NCBI RefSeq assembly: GCF_901709675.1
Contig: NC_051088.1
Location: 20,682,693-20,746,692 of the forward strand
Source of the DNA: Syngnathus acus
Taxonomy: Eukaryota; Chordata; Actinopteri; Syngnathiformes; Syngnathidae
Direction of reading: 5' to 3'
DNA length: 64,000 nt
Shown here: positions 1-13,562 of the stretch, piece after piece
How the letters are laid out: every line of letters begins with the position of its first letter
Position numbering within the stretch: the stretch's first letter is position 1
Notes under the pieces: model-generated
Seen by the model: only the letters and a program-made list of their open reading frames with translations
Told to the model about the DNA's origin: nothing
Databases searched by the model: none
Position numbers and translations under genes: made by a program

Positions 1-992
1 TGTCTTGAAAGAGTAAATAACTTTTGGAATGTTTTATTATTGCAGTGGCTAACGTTTTACATAGCATGTCAGAAAAGTCCCAGTATTGGTGTCACAAGAT
101 GTATTTCTATATACACACAAAACACAAGTTCACTGATCTTCACTTTAAGCCGATTCCACAATCGTTTTGGTAATCAGAGATATAAAAGATGCTTTCAAAT
201 GTTTATATAATAATATTGTATTTTGACCCATCCTATTTAAATGATAGTAACTGATGGTAATATAAAATGCTTACAGTTCATGTAAGTTCAAGTTCACGAC
301 CAGGAGTCAGTCAAGAAAAAACGTTTCTTAACATTTATTTCTGCACAGTAATTACAGATCTACATATTGTATACATGTGGTTTACGTATGTATGGCTGAC
401 GTGCATTTCTGACATCATGTCTGGATGTTAGAGAAGGGGACTTTCTCTTCCAACCGCAGCAGCTGAATAGCCAGCAATTAGGATCCATCAATCAGTCAGG
501 TTAAAATGTCAAAACTACGCTGTTGAAAACGACATGCTCAGTCATTATTGTTGGGAAAATATCCTGCAACTCATGGACGAAACATACAATGAACAGTTAT
601 ATCCACTTTCCCCCTGATATGATATGGTACATTTAATTATGTGGTGTGTTTGCTACCGAACCACTGAGCAATGTCTTAGACTTGGTAATATAGAGGTTAT
701 CAGCCAGTGATAGCTATCAGCCAGTGATTTTTCATTTATTCACATTGTTTCTCTTTTTGGTGCAGTGTTGTAGCTTAATTTTGCCAGAAATCTATTGGCA
801 CACGGATTATTTTTGTATAGTCTACACTTATTTTTTAATAAATCACTCAAACAACTGCAAAGCTGCTCGAAGCAATGAAACATTAAATAATTTTAGAATT
901 TTTAACCACTGTTATTGGTTGGTGACCAATTCAAGGTGTAACCTGCCTCTAACTCAAAGTCAGTTGTGATAGGCTCTAGCGCACCTTAACAC

Positions 993-1167
993 TACACCCT
1001 TAAAACCTTGGGTTAAAAATTGAACCGACCAACTAAGTTGTTCAGTTTGACCCAATTTGGGTTATTTTTCCCCAAAGAATAACCCTATATGTTGGCTTGT
1101 TTTCTTGGGTTGATCAATTTTTGAACTCAAACTGGGTTGTTTTTAACCCAGCATTTTTGGGGGTGTA
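993..1167. repeat. MITE-like element with imperfect terminal inverted repeats
   Basis: The left end (TACACCCTTAAAACCTTGGG) and the right end (AACCCAGCATTTTTGGGGG followed by TGTA) are imperfect inverted copies over about 30 bp. The interior is rich in GGGTT/AACCC words. It has no coding capacity. This is the architecture of a short non-autonomous DNA transposon; the superfamily is not assigned. Confidence 0.6.
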
Positions 1168-3784
1168 AGATAACAGATCATTAGCATTAGAAGTGATACC
1201 GTATTACATTAAGTTTCATAACTAAGGGAGTTTTTCTTCCATTTTCCCTATGCAGAAGTATTTTATTGCTGAAGATGGTAGGCCAATCATGGAAAATCTG
1301 TTACGTACCACATTTAAATTTATTGATTTCTAAAAGGAGGGGGAAGACAGAGAGCCTCACACAGTCCAACATTTTTCTATTTTGTGGCGGAGTCATTTAT
1401 TAGGTGCACAGAACCACAAATCCTGAGTTATATAATTTTTTTGTCATTGTTGTTTTTTTGACTCGCCTAATCAAATGAGAGGTCCATTTGGAATTGCTTC
1501 AAATACCACAGCTATGATGAAGTGACATTTCAAACTCCTGAAGGCAAGAAACATCATTAGTTATTTTCACAAGATGCCGGGCAGTAAAGTAAATTGGTAA
1601 CTTTGCGCAATGTTCATAATAAAATGGCACCATAGTGATGGATTTGGGACAAATGAACCCATACTGGTCGTAAAATGGGCAAAGAACATCAAACCAAGGT
1701 GGTTTAACTACTGGTGAAACACCATCTCCTTTTGATCATATCTGACAGATGGCCCCTCTTCATGCATCAATGCAGGAAAACAAGCATATTCATCACTGGA
1801 CAGACTGATTGCTCGCGGGTCAGCACCAGGGCCAGAGCTACTTAGATGCAACAATTCTGGGAAAATTCCCCAACTTAATTCCCCTCTTAAATACCTTGTT
1901 TACTTTCTCAGATTGACTTGTGTGTAGCACTATGACTAAATGTTATCCCACAAGCGGGGTAATAAGACATTTATTTGGCTAACGCAGCATGGCAACAGAT
2001 TGGTAAGAGAAAATCATGATGTCCCCTCCACATTTCTTAAGCTAATGATAAAATCAAGATGATTATAGAAATAATTATTTTATAACACATTCAGACTCTT
2101 GCCAAATTGACCCCTTTAGAGTTTGTATCTTGGTGACTTATGAAAGAAAAGAGATAGATGAGACAGAAACGGCACTTTAGCTGGCGATTAGATATTTCAA
2201 CATTTCATGACTGGCAGAGGCTGATATGATATAAATTCAAGATTTTGCGTTTACTATAGAAAAGTAGATGTGTTTACTGCTGGTTGCCCTTCTTTTTGCC
2301 TACAATGTGGCATAAGGGGTCCGAAGGGGCCCATAAAAAGTGTAAAAACAAGAGGCAAGCACACACTAATTCAAAGGCTGGACTGCATATGTGCACATGT
2401 GTGTGTTTATTATTTTGTAGGTCAAACACATGGTCAAATTATTGGAATATTTGACCTATTTTGTGGTCCAAACCAGCATATGTATATCCAAGCCTTGAAA
2501 ACGTCCAGGGACCAAAATGAGTCAGTTTTTCCCTTTTTCTGAAATTTCAAGACACATGTTAGCAGTTTTAAGCAGCAGTGAAAACCATTTGGACATCAGT
2601 ACATTACCATTTGAAAGTGCTGCTAAGCGCACACTTAGTGTGTAAGCAAGTGATGTCAAAAAAAATTAACCAGATGTGTGTCCTGCTGGATGATTAGTAA
2701 GATAATTTGGTTAAATCTTTGTGCCTATTGATTTCCTATTTTCCGAACCATAAGTTCTCCAATTTGACCATGAAATCACAAACATACTGTGCTAGAAAAA
2801 CATATGTGCAACGTTTGAGCAAATGAGAACCAGGTCGATGACAATCTGCTTTGCCTTGTCTTCTTTTAAACCCTGATTTGCACTTAATTTATTTTGAAGT
2901 GAGCACGCACAAATACATACGGTTTAGTATTTAAAATCTCATAGACTGACCTGGTTCACACTATACACTGCCAGATGATTGCCTGTGATGGAGTTTTGGT
3001 AAACAGGAAGAATGCCTTCACATGTAGGTTTATCTCAGCTGACGAGAAACATATGACTATTACAGCTTAGTAATGAAAACTGTGTTTTATTTTCATAAAC
3101 AAAGTCAAGCTGTGTGAAAATGGTTTAATTTGATTAAAATAATGCCACAGATAAATTTGCTTTACGGTAATGTGAGCTCATCACAGGAGCTAAGAAAAAA
3201 ACAATCACGTTATATGAAATATGCCTTGTGGTTCAACTCAGTCATGCAATGCTAGCCTGGCCTCTGTCTGTCATTGCGGCATTGCAGCTCGGAGACGGCC
3301 GGGTGTGTTCAGATCTGCCCCCACATTTACATTCCACAACGCAAGAGCTCACTCACACAAACACACACTGGGTCAGTGGGACAATACAGTATGTTTGTCC
3401 GAGTTTTGTTTTAAATAGCCACATTTAATGTCTTTTACCCAGAAGCATGAGGAGAATGTTGGTAAAACATTATTGAAGCCTGAGAATCACACTTCCAACC
3501 AAAAGACAAGAACAAGAAAGAAAACCTAAAATTCAGTTATTTAGATTCAAGTTTGTTTTTCCCAGACGGTCATTGCATTTGTCATGCGTAACCACACTTG
3601 GCCTAATTCTTGATGTTAAACATTTTGATTTCTTATGAACTAAAAAATGTGCAGATCCATTCGGAAAGTTTCTTTCCTTGGGAAAGTTTGCGTCTCAATA
3701 TTTCCAATGGAGATGTTCAGGGAATTTAATGTTTTACCCCTTAGCGTATAAAATAAACAATAACATTTCCAGAAACACACCTTT

Positions 3785-3880
3785 ACGACCAGTTCCCACT
3801 TCCCAAAGACTGCTGGGATAGGCTCCAGCACACCTGTGACCCTCGTGAGGATAAGCAGTTCAGAAAATGGAAAGACCTCA
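3785..3880 (+). repeat. SINE-like teleost dispersed repeat, fragment
   Basis: Contains GGGATAGGCTCCAGCACACC followed by GACCCTCGTGAGGATAAGC and a GAAAATGGA end, the usual 3' part of a very common fish repeat. Only this end is preserved. Confidence 0.65.
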
Positions 3881-4691
3881 ACACAGGTCAAAGTTGAAGT
3901 TGCTAACCTCGTTGGTTAGTTCACACATGTAACCACAACCATGCATGAAAATCACAAAACACACCCTGAAATTACATTCTGCCTTAGCAAGCAAAAGTAT
4001 GTCAGCCTACTCAGTCTGGCTGTTGTCATGGTAATGACCAAAGGGAGTGCAGGGTTAATGACGAGGTCAGAAGGTAACCGCAAGGGGCTGTCAGTCATTT
4101 TACTGGCCAGAATTCAAAGAATGCAGGAAAAGCCTGTGGTGGATGATCTGTGAACACAACATTAGGAATTGAAGCAAAAGAAGACTGAAGTGAAGGAAGC
4201 TGGAAAGCACCTGAAGTGTGAGTCAGTGAAGAATGAGGAGGAGAAAGAGGAGTTGGGACGGTTACAGCTGCAATAACAGTCTGGTTTTGTGAGGAGCAAT
4301 ACTCAGCCAACATGGCTGACCAAGTTGGCCAAGCATTGACAGACCTTGGGGGTCTTCTGTAGGTTTCAGCATCTCCTGGGCAAGAGGTGTGTCCCCCTCT
4401 GGCACTCTGCATTGCGGGTGTCAGCCAAGGGTGAGAGGTCTTGGGGGGGCATTGCTGTGGGACTGGCTGTAGTTGGGACTACGTTTATCTATAGTCACTA
4501 TTCGGGTTAAGGTCGAAATTCAGATTTCAAAAATATGAGCGGACTATAACCTAAAATAATTTTCTTTTTATGGAAGATCAAATCTTTTTTTATCCATATA
4601 AGGCAAGTGTGAACAGATTCTCACTTGTAATGTCTACCTGACTGCAGACATGATGTTGATGCTTTACTATTCAATAGAACAAGATAGACTA

Positions 4692-4866
4692 GTACCGTAA
4701 TTTTCGGACTATAAGTCGCGGGTTTTTTTCATAGTTTGGGTGGGGGGGCGACTTATACTCAGGAGCGATTTATATACATATATATGGGTTTTTTCACTTT
4801 TTTGGGCATTTTATGGCTGGTGCGACTTATACTCCGGTGCGACTTATAGTCCGAAAATTACGGTAC
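4692..4866. mobile_element. MITE with perfect 28-bp terminal inverted repeats
   Basis: The first 28 bases are the exact reverse complement of the last 28 (core CGGACTATAAGTCGC at one end, GCGACTTATAGTCCG at the other). Internal copies of the GCGACTTATA word lie at both ends of a T-rich centre. The outer TA dinucleotides could be a TA target duplication, which would suit a Tc1/mariner-like source; that assignment is an inference. No coding capacity. Confidence 0.85.
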
Positions 4867-6026
4867 ATGGATGGTATCTTAGCATCATTGTTTGTTTGCT
4901 TTCATTTCTTCCGTTTCTCTTTTCATACACTGACTCGCGTGAGAGTCCACACTGACTCCACATGTTGGGGCACACACCGACTGTCTGCTTGATGTATACC
5001 GGTCTTTAGGCCTTCAAAACACACACACGTTTTATATTTACATAATGCGGGCTTGTCCATATTCTCATTGACAAATTTGACCTGACAATCTTTGTTCTAC
5101 AAAGCTTGTGTGAGGAAAAAAAAAATCTTGTACATCTTGTTTGAGGCACAAACACATGCGCTCTTGCAAGGTCATCGAGCACAGCCAACCACACCCTCAC
5201 ATCTGGCAGGACATGGGACCACCTGGCCTTAGCCTAGTTCCCAACCTCTGGTAGACCCACATAGTCTGGCTTCCTAACTCCCCCACCTGCGTACCCACAA
5301 ATAAAACCATTGTAGCAATTTTGCCATTCCATTCAGCAAAACACACTGAGGGAAAAAAAAATAGCTGCTCAAGATCACCGTTTAGGCTGGGGCATCAGAT
5401 AAAGTATATTAAGCAGCATGTGAACATCTGGATGAAGACAAGTGAGGACAGAAAGCTTACAGGCACACAGTGTCTTTTCCACTGCATTTACTGTAAATAG
5501 AGTCTTTTCTCTGCAGCTGTGGGGTAAATGTGACAAGTATATGCTTTGGTGAGGAAATGACATCATCTCACCTCTTGTACTCAGGTTATGTGCTCATTTT
5601 TACTCTTGACTGCTATAAGAACTTCCTGCATTGTAAAGTTCATTGCAATAGTTTTCCTCAGGTGACTGTCGTACTTTGAAATATTACAAATTAAAGCTTT
5701 AAACAGGGAGTGACTGTGTGAAGCTGATTTAATTTAAGGCAATTTGATGCCGGAAAAAGCTCATACACATGGTAAGGAGTTTTTTTGGACTGTTTATAAT
5801 CCAGTTCCAATTTACCTCCACCTCAGTTGTGTGTTCCTCTACAAGAGTGGCCACCGAAGTAAATGTGTCTGTTTACTACAACCATCTATAAAAAGAAAAA
5901 AGAAAACATGGAAAGTGTCAAAATTTGTCCAATAAACACATTTATAGCTTATGCTTTTTGTGTCAGGTGGAAAACAAGGAGAAACAAAAGTGGGCCTGCT
6001 ACTATTTTCTTCTGAGTGAGAAGTTG

Positions 6027-6108
6027 CAAATAAACATGTGGGCCATAAACCTTTATATTTGTTCGAAATAATAAACATGTGGGCCGTAAACCTTTATATT
6101 TGTTCGAA
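6027..6108. repeat. 41-bp tandem repeat, two copies
   Basis: Two near-identical copies of a unit containing AAACATGTGGGCC and AAACCTTTATATTTGTTCG lie head to tail with a period of 41 bp. Confidence 0.8.
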
Positions 6109-7077
6109 AGAAATCCAATTCATGCATTTTTGTCCCATTTCAAGGTGGAAGAAAGAACCAATAAAGTGAGCTCGGAACAGCTACAACAAAGCAGAGAAAC
6201 AATTGAGGGTGGTATATTTATGAACACAGCCTTAGATTATGATTGTGCAAACACATGGTCACACAAAAACCTGAGTTGGCTGAAAAGTCCGTCTGGCAAG
6301 AAGCGAGGAAAAAGCTTTGCCGGCTGTAACACTGAACTCTGCACCCGATGATTTTGTGTGTGTTCAGCAGATGCAGCCCCACCCACAAAGCCTCCTCCAC
6401 ACCATATGACCTGAGCACTGCTCAAAAATGCAGGCTTCAGGTCAAGGTTGTCAGAGAGCACAGAGAAAACAATGAGGTGTTTTTTTTGGAAGTGGCTCAC
6501 TGGCCATGGTGTTGGACAAGAAGAAAAACTTGATTTTACAGTAAACAAACAAGTTAGGCAGGTGTGGCATCAGCTAATAAAGGAATCGACCATCGGCGAC
6601 CTCGCGAGCTACATCTACAGCCTAAATCTCTGACCAGGGATCTCAGTCTTTGAAAGTATGAGCTACTTTTATTTTGAAAGCAATGTTTTTACTTTGGTAA
6701 GCACATGTGAGTGGTACAAGCGAGGAAGAGCAACACTTGTTCTCAACGCAACTTTATTTAGAGACCTGTAACAAAACGGTGCAGCTAATATGATCTCACA
6801 TATGAACCATTATTATTGTTAATAATGAATAAATAGATCAATCCATTAATTAATCGATACAATTTCTAATGAAAATGTACAAAACACGACTTCTTGATAT
6901 TATATTATGTTTACTCTCAGGCAGCTGGAACCAAAAACTCCTTTTTGTAGGTTTCCACCAAGAACATGATGGGAGAAATTACATTGTGGGGAAAAAATTC
7001 AGAAAGAATCTCGTTGTAGTCTTGTAATTAGTGACCATGCAATTCACAGTCTGTAAAATCTTAGTGTGCGGTTTAGT

Positions 7078-7310
7078 CAAAGTCAAGTCAAATTTATTTA
7101 TATCGCCCTTAATCACGGGTCATTCCATACCAAGTGAATAAAGGCTCTTCTGGGGAAAAACCCAAGGTATTCTCCAGGCCAGCTGAAAGATATTGTCTTG
7201 CCTCTGTCATCCCTGGAACTATGTGAAACGTGCCCAGGACATCTCACCAGGGAGGTGTCCAGAGGGCATGCTAACAAGGCGCCTCATCCGGCTCCACTCG
7301 ATGCAGAGCA
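7078..7310 (-). repeat. LINE-type 3' tail and dispersed repeat fragment, antisense
   Basis: The reverse complement ends in GGCGATATAAATAAATTTG, the tail seen in common fish LINE/SINE families and again at 12,060-12,103 and 54,550-54,591. Next to it lies a segment with CAGGGAGGTGTCCAGAGGGC and CTCATCCGGCTCC words, also a familiar dispersed fish repeat. Boundaries are approximate. Confidence 0.55.
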
Positions 7311-9073
7311 GTTTTGCAATAAAAAAAATTCAAGTTATTCTGTGATATATTGTATCTGGATCCAGTAAACAAGACATCATTTCCATGCAAGGAACATTAA
7401 ATCACGGGGGCACTTGTAGAGTACCCAGCTGGTAATGAAAACAATTCTCTTTCAGTTTTTTTGATCAGCTTGTTATTTCCTGTGATTCTCATGAAAAGTC
7501 CAACAAAAATGCATGTTAAATAAAAATTCCGTTCCTCTCATAAAAGCCATAATTCACTTCCGTGTGAACCCCTCTGTGTGTCAGATAATCACTCAGACAC
7601 ACCACAGAAGTAAACGGAACCAACCACCTTCTTAGAATTTACTCACTCAAGCTGTTGGCACCACTTTTAGTGACCCCAACTAACAGCAACACAAAAATGT
7701 ATTCCTGACTTTGGTCAGAATTTTCTTTTTTTAAGCTGCCTTCAAAACAAATCAGCTTTACACAGCCACCTTTATGCCACACTCAAATTGAACACATAAA
7801 AGTCATATAAATGCAATTGCAAAAGTTTTTCATCATATTCCAATCACAATGTAATTAGCACTTCTGTCTGTAATATCTCTGGAACGTTTGAGGTAATAAA
7901 GTGCAGTCATTTCAATGTTAAGTTCAGTCTGGAGACTTTGATGACTTGAAAAATATTTTTTCTCATTACTTGCATCATTCATTTGTGGATGCTGCTAATT
8001 ACTCCAAGTGATAGTGCTCAAATCAAATAGAAGTGTGGAAAGCCCTTTGCAATTCTCATGGGAAATATTAGTGCCAAAGGGTTTCAGAAAGTTAACAAAA
8101 AAACGTTACAGGGCCAACGCACACCTGACAGAGAAACTAAAACGTCGGACCACACAGTTTGTACCCTGAGAAACTTGGCTCCACCATCTATTAACACAAC
8201 AAACCACTGGGTTTAATTTCCCTACAGATGAGCCAGCTTCTCACCGCTAGGGAATGTCCTGAGGGTGTCAGATGTAGAATTCAGAAACAAAATAAGGCAA
8301 GCCAGGGGCAATGGTGGCAAACAGGCTGTAAACAGCCAAATGTTACAAACACAGGAATGATGCAAAATTAGAAATATGAACAAATACAATAAAAGAGCAA
8401 TGCTGCGGGGTCATGCCAAAAAACAGAAGTGCACCAAACCACGAGGGGTCCAGATCTAAGGAGTGGACCAGTCCTGTGAGACTAGACCATTCTGAAATAC
8501 CCTCTCTTTTACTTTAGGAGAGTTGAATGAAAAATATGTTTTACTTTGTCTTTTTAAACCAAAGCTTGGAATAAGCAGTTTTAAATCACAGTTTCATTCA
8601 AATTTATTTTAAAACCCAATGAATTGCAAAGATTTTTTAGATCTTCCAATCCACTGAGATTGTCCCATAAAGCTTTCTAGGCTGAACACGCGTGATGCAA
8701 CGAGTTTACGTCACTTACGCTTGGAAAGGGCGGAAGTAAATGGTCAATACAATGTCGTGTCGAGCTATTGAATTGCCCATTTCACATTTTGGCAAGTCAG
8801 GTGATAATAGTGCATGAAATAACATTTTAATGAATAATACTGATAGTGATCATCTATAAACTGAATCAAACAAACAAGCAAAATAAAACCCTTGCTTCAG
8901 TTCCCTGGTATTCACCTGCGAGCATTGCTCCACAAATGAAGTAATTGACTAGCTGCTCCTCGGAAAACAAAAAAAAAAGTTATTTCAAGTCTTGTTAAAC
9001 ACTTGGATATAATCTTAAAAAACATTATAGAAGAGCAGCATAGTTACAGATGTACAAAATTGGATTAAAAGCT

Positions 9074-9250
9074 ATTTACTGAATTTATTAAATCTATTTG
9101 AATGTGATTTGGCAGTTTGAACCTGGGAAACATTTGTCATCATTGTAAACATGTTGTGATTAAAATCAATTTACTGAACTTATCAAATCTATTCTAATAT
9201 GATTTGGGAGTTCAAACCTGGGAAACATTTGTCATCATTGTAAACATGTT
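9074..9250. repeat. 95-bp tandem duplication
   Basis: A segment beginning ATTTACTGAA and ending CATTGTAAACATGTT occurs twice with a period of 95 bp (starts at 9,074 and 9,169). The copies differ at several positions, so the duplication is not recent. Confidence 0.8.
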
Positions 9251-11889
9251 TACTGACCTACATTAGTTAGTAGCTTTTTGACATGAGCCCCATACCAATG
9301 GAGGGAACTCACCTGAGGTAAGTTCAAGTTGAGACATTTACTTGCATTCATTGGGTGTCAGAAAACAACATACTTTTATTTTCCACATCACATGCCAATA
9401 GGTTTGAGTTGACTTGAGGTTAGCAATGGAAAAAAACATGTGGGCCTGAATTTAGGTTTCATGGTGAGTGGACTTCCCGCTGTTAATGGCCAGTCCTGTC
9501 AACAAAGACTTTGAAACCGAAGCCAAAGTCAAGGATGGTCACCAATCAACTCAAGCCACAGAAAAGATCCAAAGGTTGAATGTCAATGTCAAGTACTGGC
9601 TTGTCTGAAGGGGCTAGATCAATATTTGTTTATCCTAACCCAAGGTAGTCCGCAATCATGACTTTGCCAGTGTTTGGACTTCAAGTTTTGCATTTTAAGT
9701 TGATCTTGACAACATGAGGCATTTTACCAAAACAAATGCATGAAATTGAGTCCCATTTGGAGCTTGCAGCATTTTTGGAAACACAAAGCAAAACGCAGAG
9801 AAATGAGGAAAACAAATTCAATATTTAGTTTATCCTCTTCTTTTAATTAATTGTTTCCTGGGACCATTAAAAGTCAATCAGTCTTGTGGGAAAACATTTC
9901 CTATTTTCATTTTATGCACTTGCTAGTTTTGGCTTATACCAGTTTACATTGCACCCTTTTGGACTCCCACATGAACATTTCTGTCAGTTGTCAGTGCCGG
10001 TATCACTTTCAGTCCTCAGGTTCATTCCAAAGACTACAGAAGACAATGAAGCACCCTGTGGTTTAACATTTAACGGACCCACTTGAGTAAATCATGCAGG
10101 AACATTTTTTAGGATGTCGTATTTGTGGTTTTTGAAACTTTGGCTGGGCTTTTTATAAGCATTAAATTGTTTTAGTGCAGCAAAGTTCTTGAAACTGCAT
10201 CAGCAGCCATCTGATCTTGTGGTGAAACATACTTGTGGGAATAATACAGACCTCACACCTCACGGACTCTTTCAAACTGCCTTGTTTCCAGCGACAGCTT
10301 CCACTCTTAGTTAATTGGGACTCGCCAATGGGTGGGGTCGTTTCCTGTGCACACTGGAAATCCTGTCTCACCGAATATCATGGGCACAAGGGACTGAGTG
10401 GGCAATAATGGTGACTACACCGCCACTGAACCCTCCCTCAAACAGTTAAGTGGATGTGAATAATGTAAAAGCCATCAGCTCAGTTCAAATAAGTTCACTT
10501 GTTTTCCCTGAAGACTGAAAATGCTTAAATTGGGCACCAAACGATGATTGTAAGAAAGAACACTCTTAAGACTTTTATTTCCAGATATTAATATCTGCAT
10601 CTGACATACATTAAAATATATCACATGTTTAAACACATCGATTTTTCATGCAAGCAAAAGTATAGATTAGTCACTGGCAGGTGCTTGCGTTTCAATTATT
10701 ATTTGGATTATTTCCTGATTATTCAGAGAGTCAAACTTTTTTTTTTTTATGTGGATTTGGAAAAGTATCATCCTAAAATAAGGATGCAAACTGTCTGGTC
10801 AAAGGGTTGACGTAGTGATTGCAAGCATTTGCAACTTCAGTAGAAATATTAAATACAGTGTTATTCAATTTAAATCTGTTTCTAATACTTTTGCCCATTT
10901 AAAACGTGCCTTTCCATTACAAATAGTGCTGTCATCTAAGTTGTTTCCAATCCAGGCAAATGTTGCTTTCTTGACCTATATATTCTTCTCTTGATGTGAA
11001 AGCCAAACGCTTTCATTTTAAACCAGAAAACAAAGGAATGGGCCTCATTGTTCCAATTGAAAGCTAAAATAGTGAGGTCAGAGTAAACTCATATTCTCTC
11101 ATTATATTTATCGCATTCCTTCCTGACAATATCGCCTCACTTATTTAGGTTAAGATTAGAATGAGGAAATGGGAACTGCAGACAGTGCCCTGCAGCGTGC
11201 TTGCTCATGAAAGACTTAACTGTGCAAGGTCAAGCCATGCACAGAGCAAACGCTCACAAACAAGTGCAATTATAGTGACATCTAACAGTCAGGTTCTGAA
11301 TTTCGGAACGTTTCATCAACATTCCTGAGCTGTGTACGTCTCCCTGGCTTGATCATTCCACTCAGGAGGCCAGTGTGTCTGCAGCAGGGGTCCAGCTGTA
11401 AAGGGGCTGTAAAAGCCAACAGATGAAGTGCATCAGACAAGCCAATGCCCTAATTAGTTGTTGAGCTTGCTTGTATTCAAGCTGGTGCTCAAACGCAAAG
11501 TGCTACCCTGTAAATGTTTCTTAATTTAGAAGAGGTAATTATTTCTCGGAATGGCTACTTCAGCTATGCCTGAAAACATCGTTATGTGAAGTGTCTGGAG
11601 AATAAATAAAGAAAAAGTAAGGTTTCCATTATTCTGGCTGCAAGATTGTGTCCTGATGCGGCCTTGATCAATTCATCATTTACCGGATATCAACCAACAT
11701 GAGCTCATGCGTGTTCAGTCAAACTCAAATCATTCAGGAACTGCATGTTGCTTTTTTCCATACAATTCTTACTGTTATTACTCTGCTTGGCTTTGAATGT
11801 ATTTCCACAAAGAGAGTTGAGGGCACCTTCACTTTGAATATGGACATCTATTTTTTTTTGGATTGTTTTACATTGTGTGTTCAATGTGC

Positions 11890-12103
11890 CCTCTCTGCAT
11901 CCGTTGCAGCCTGGTCATCCTGGAAGAGGGATCCTCCCATCTGTGGTCTCTTCTCAAGGTTTCTCATTTTTCCCTTGTTGTTTTTTTTCTTGAGTTCTTC
12001 CTTGCCCTTCTGTGAGTTAAGATCAGAGGATGTCAATTTTGCACATGTGAAGCCCTTTGAGACTTGTCTGTGATTAAGGGCTATATAAATAAACTTGACT
12101 TGA
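11890..12103 (+). repeat. LINE 3' end with tail
   Basis: Shows CCTGGTCATCCTGGAAGAGG, a T-rich stretch with TTCCTTGCCCTTCTGTGAG, then GAAGCCCTTTGAGAC and AAGGGCTATATAAATAAAC. This order is the usual 3' untranslated end of an abundant fish LINE. No reverse transcriptase is retained, so the copy is 5'-truncated. Confidence 0.65.
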
Positions 12104-13534
12104 GAGTTCACATAATGTTAGATGCTATATGTTGAAGCAAATTTAGAGAGACCTGGATTCTTGTCCGTGGGAAGGGTGAGTTAAGTGGAAGAGCAGCTAC
12201 AGCAGGCAGGAAATAATACTCTTGTGGAATTTCCCAAACTGCTTCACCAAACACAGCACTTATGAGTAGCTCTTCACTCGCTCCCAGCCACCGGGGAGAT
12301 GATCGTACTGGAAGTGACTACAGACTAATTTGAAAAAGAATAATATTTGTCGTCTGTGACTTGGAATGAGATGATGAAGACAGTAAATAAACTCTCTCAT
12401 CCAGAAAATAATTAACAGAATTGAAGAAGACCACTGAGCAAAACGTAATGGGAGGAAGTGTATCTTCGAATCCATATTTCAATGACGATAAAGCGTTTAA
12501 ACACGATATCTTGACTGTGCACAAATGCACTCACGAGATAGCTACATCGTCAAAGTTCTCTGTTTGAACCCTTTCATGCTACAGATCCTTGATTACTCAA
12601 AGTCACCAGACAGACTTCTGTTTTTCTACCACCCTCACACCAACCCTAGCTCTCTCTCGCTCTTGACATTTCTCAGGTTATTCACAGAGACAGACAGCTT
12701 TTCCCACTGGATTAGTCTCCCCGCACACCCTGACGTCATCTCGCCACAATATATAAACTGTGTGTACACAAACACAGCGTGTCATACATATATATCTTTG
12801 AGTAATAAGATCTCACTGGTTGCATCAGGAGTAAGGTCTGGGTGGCCACCTTTTTACCACACAGAAGACAGACATTCATGTGCTTTTGGACTTTTCTGCC
12901 TTTTCTCACATTTGCCACTGGTTAGGTGAGATTTGTAGTTTCTGGCTTTTCATTCTTTCACACTGCATGAAGTGACCTCGCTGTGTGTCTACCTGGCTTG
13001 CGTCCTTGTTTTGGTTCAGCCAGACATCAACATCGGGCTGAAATGTGTAAAACAGTTCTCCGTCATCTTTTCCATCCTCTCTCTGGATTTGTTATCAGAA
13101 AAGAAGTTCATGTTTGATTTGAATTCCAATATGTGCCCTCATCAAAGGTGCTGACAGACAGTGTGCATGTGTGTGTCTGTGTCTTTTTGTCCGTAAAGGC
13201 TGGAGTAGTGGTGGCTGGTGGAAGTGAAGGATTTCAGTGGAATTATTGGCCTTTTGTTGGCAGAAGGGGAGGAATTTCTGTCAGGGCCTGTAGAGGACAG
13301 TAACATCAGCAAAAAATACCATCACTTGCAAAAATGTCCATCTACGTGCATAGATACATCTTCATTTTTAATTCTGTTGTGATAGACGTCCATCCAATTT
13401 CATGTTGATCAATAAAATTGGTGTATGAGGCTGTAATTGACTAATTTTCCACTGGGTGCAACAGAGTATTTTAAGGGTGCATGTTGTGAATCTCAAAAAT
13501 ATTCCAGGACTTTTCAGGCATTTTGTGGAGCCCA

Positions 13535-13562
13535 ATTATTATTATTATTATTATTATTATTA
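13535..13562. repeat. (ATT)n microsatellite
   Basis: About nine uninterrupted ATT units. Confidence 0.95.

Noticed and set aside
4095-4412. 105-codon minus-strand frame
   Set aside because: No recognisable family and no supporting splice or promoter signals in a repeat-bearing intergenic region.
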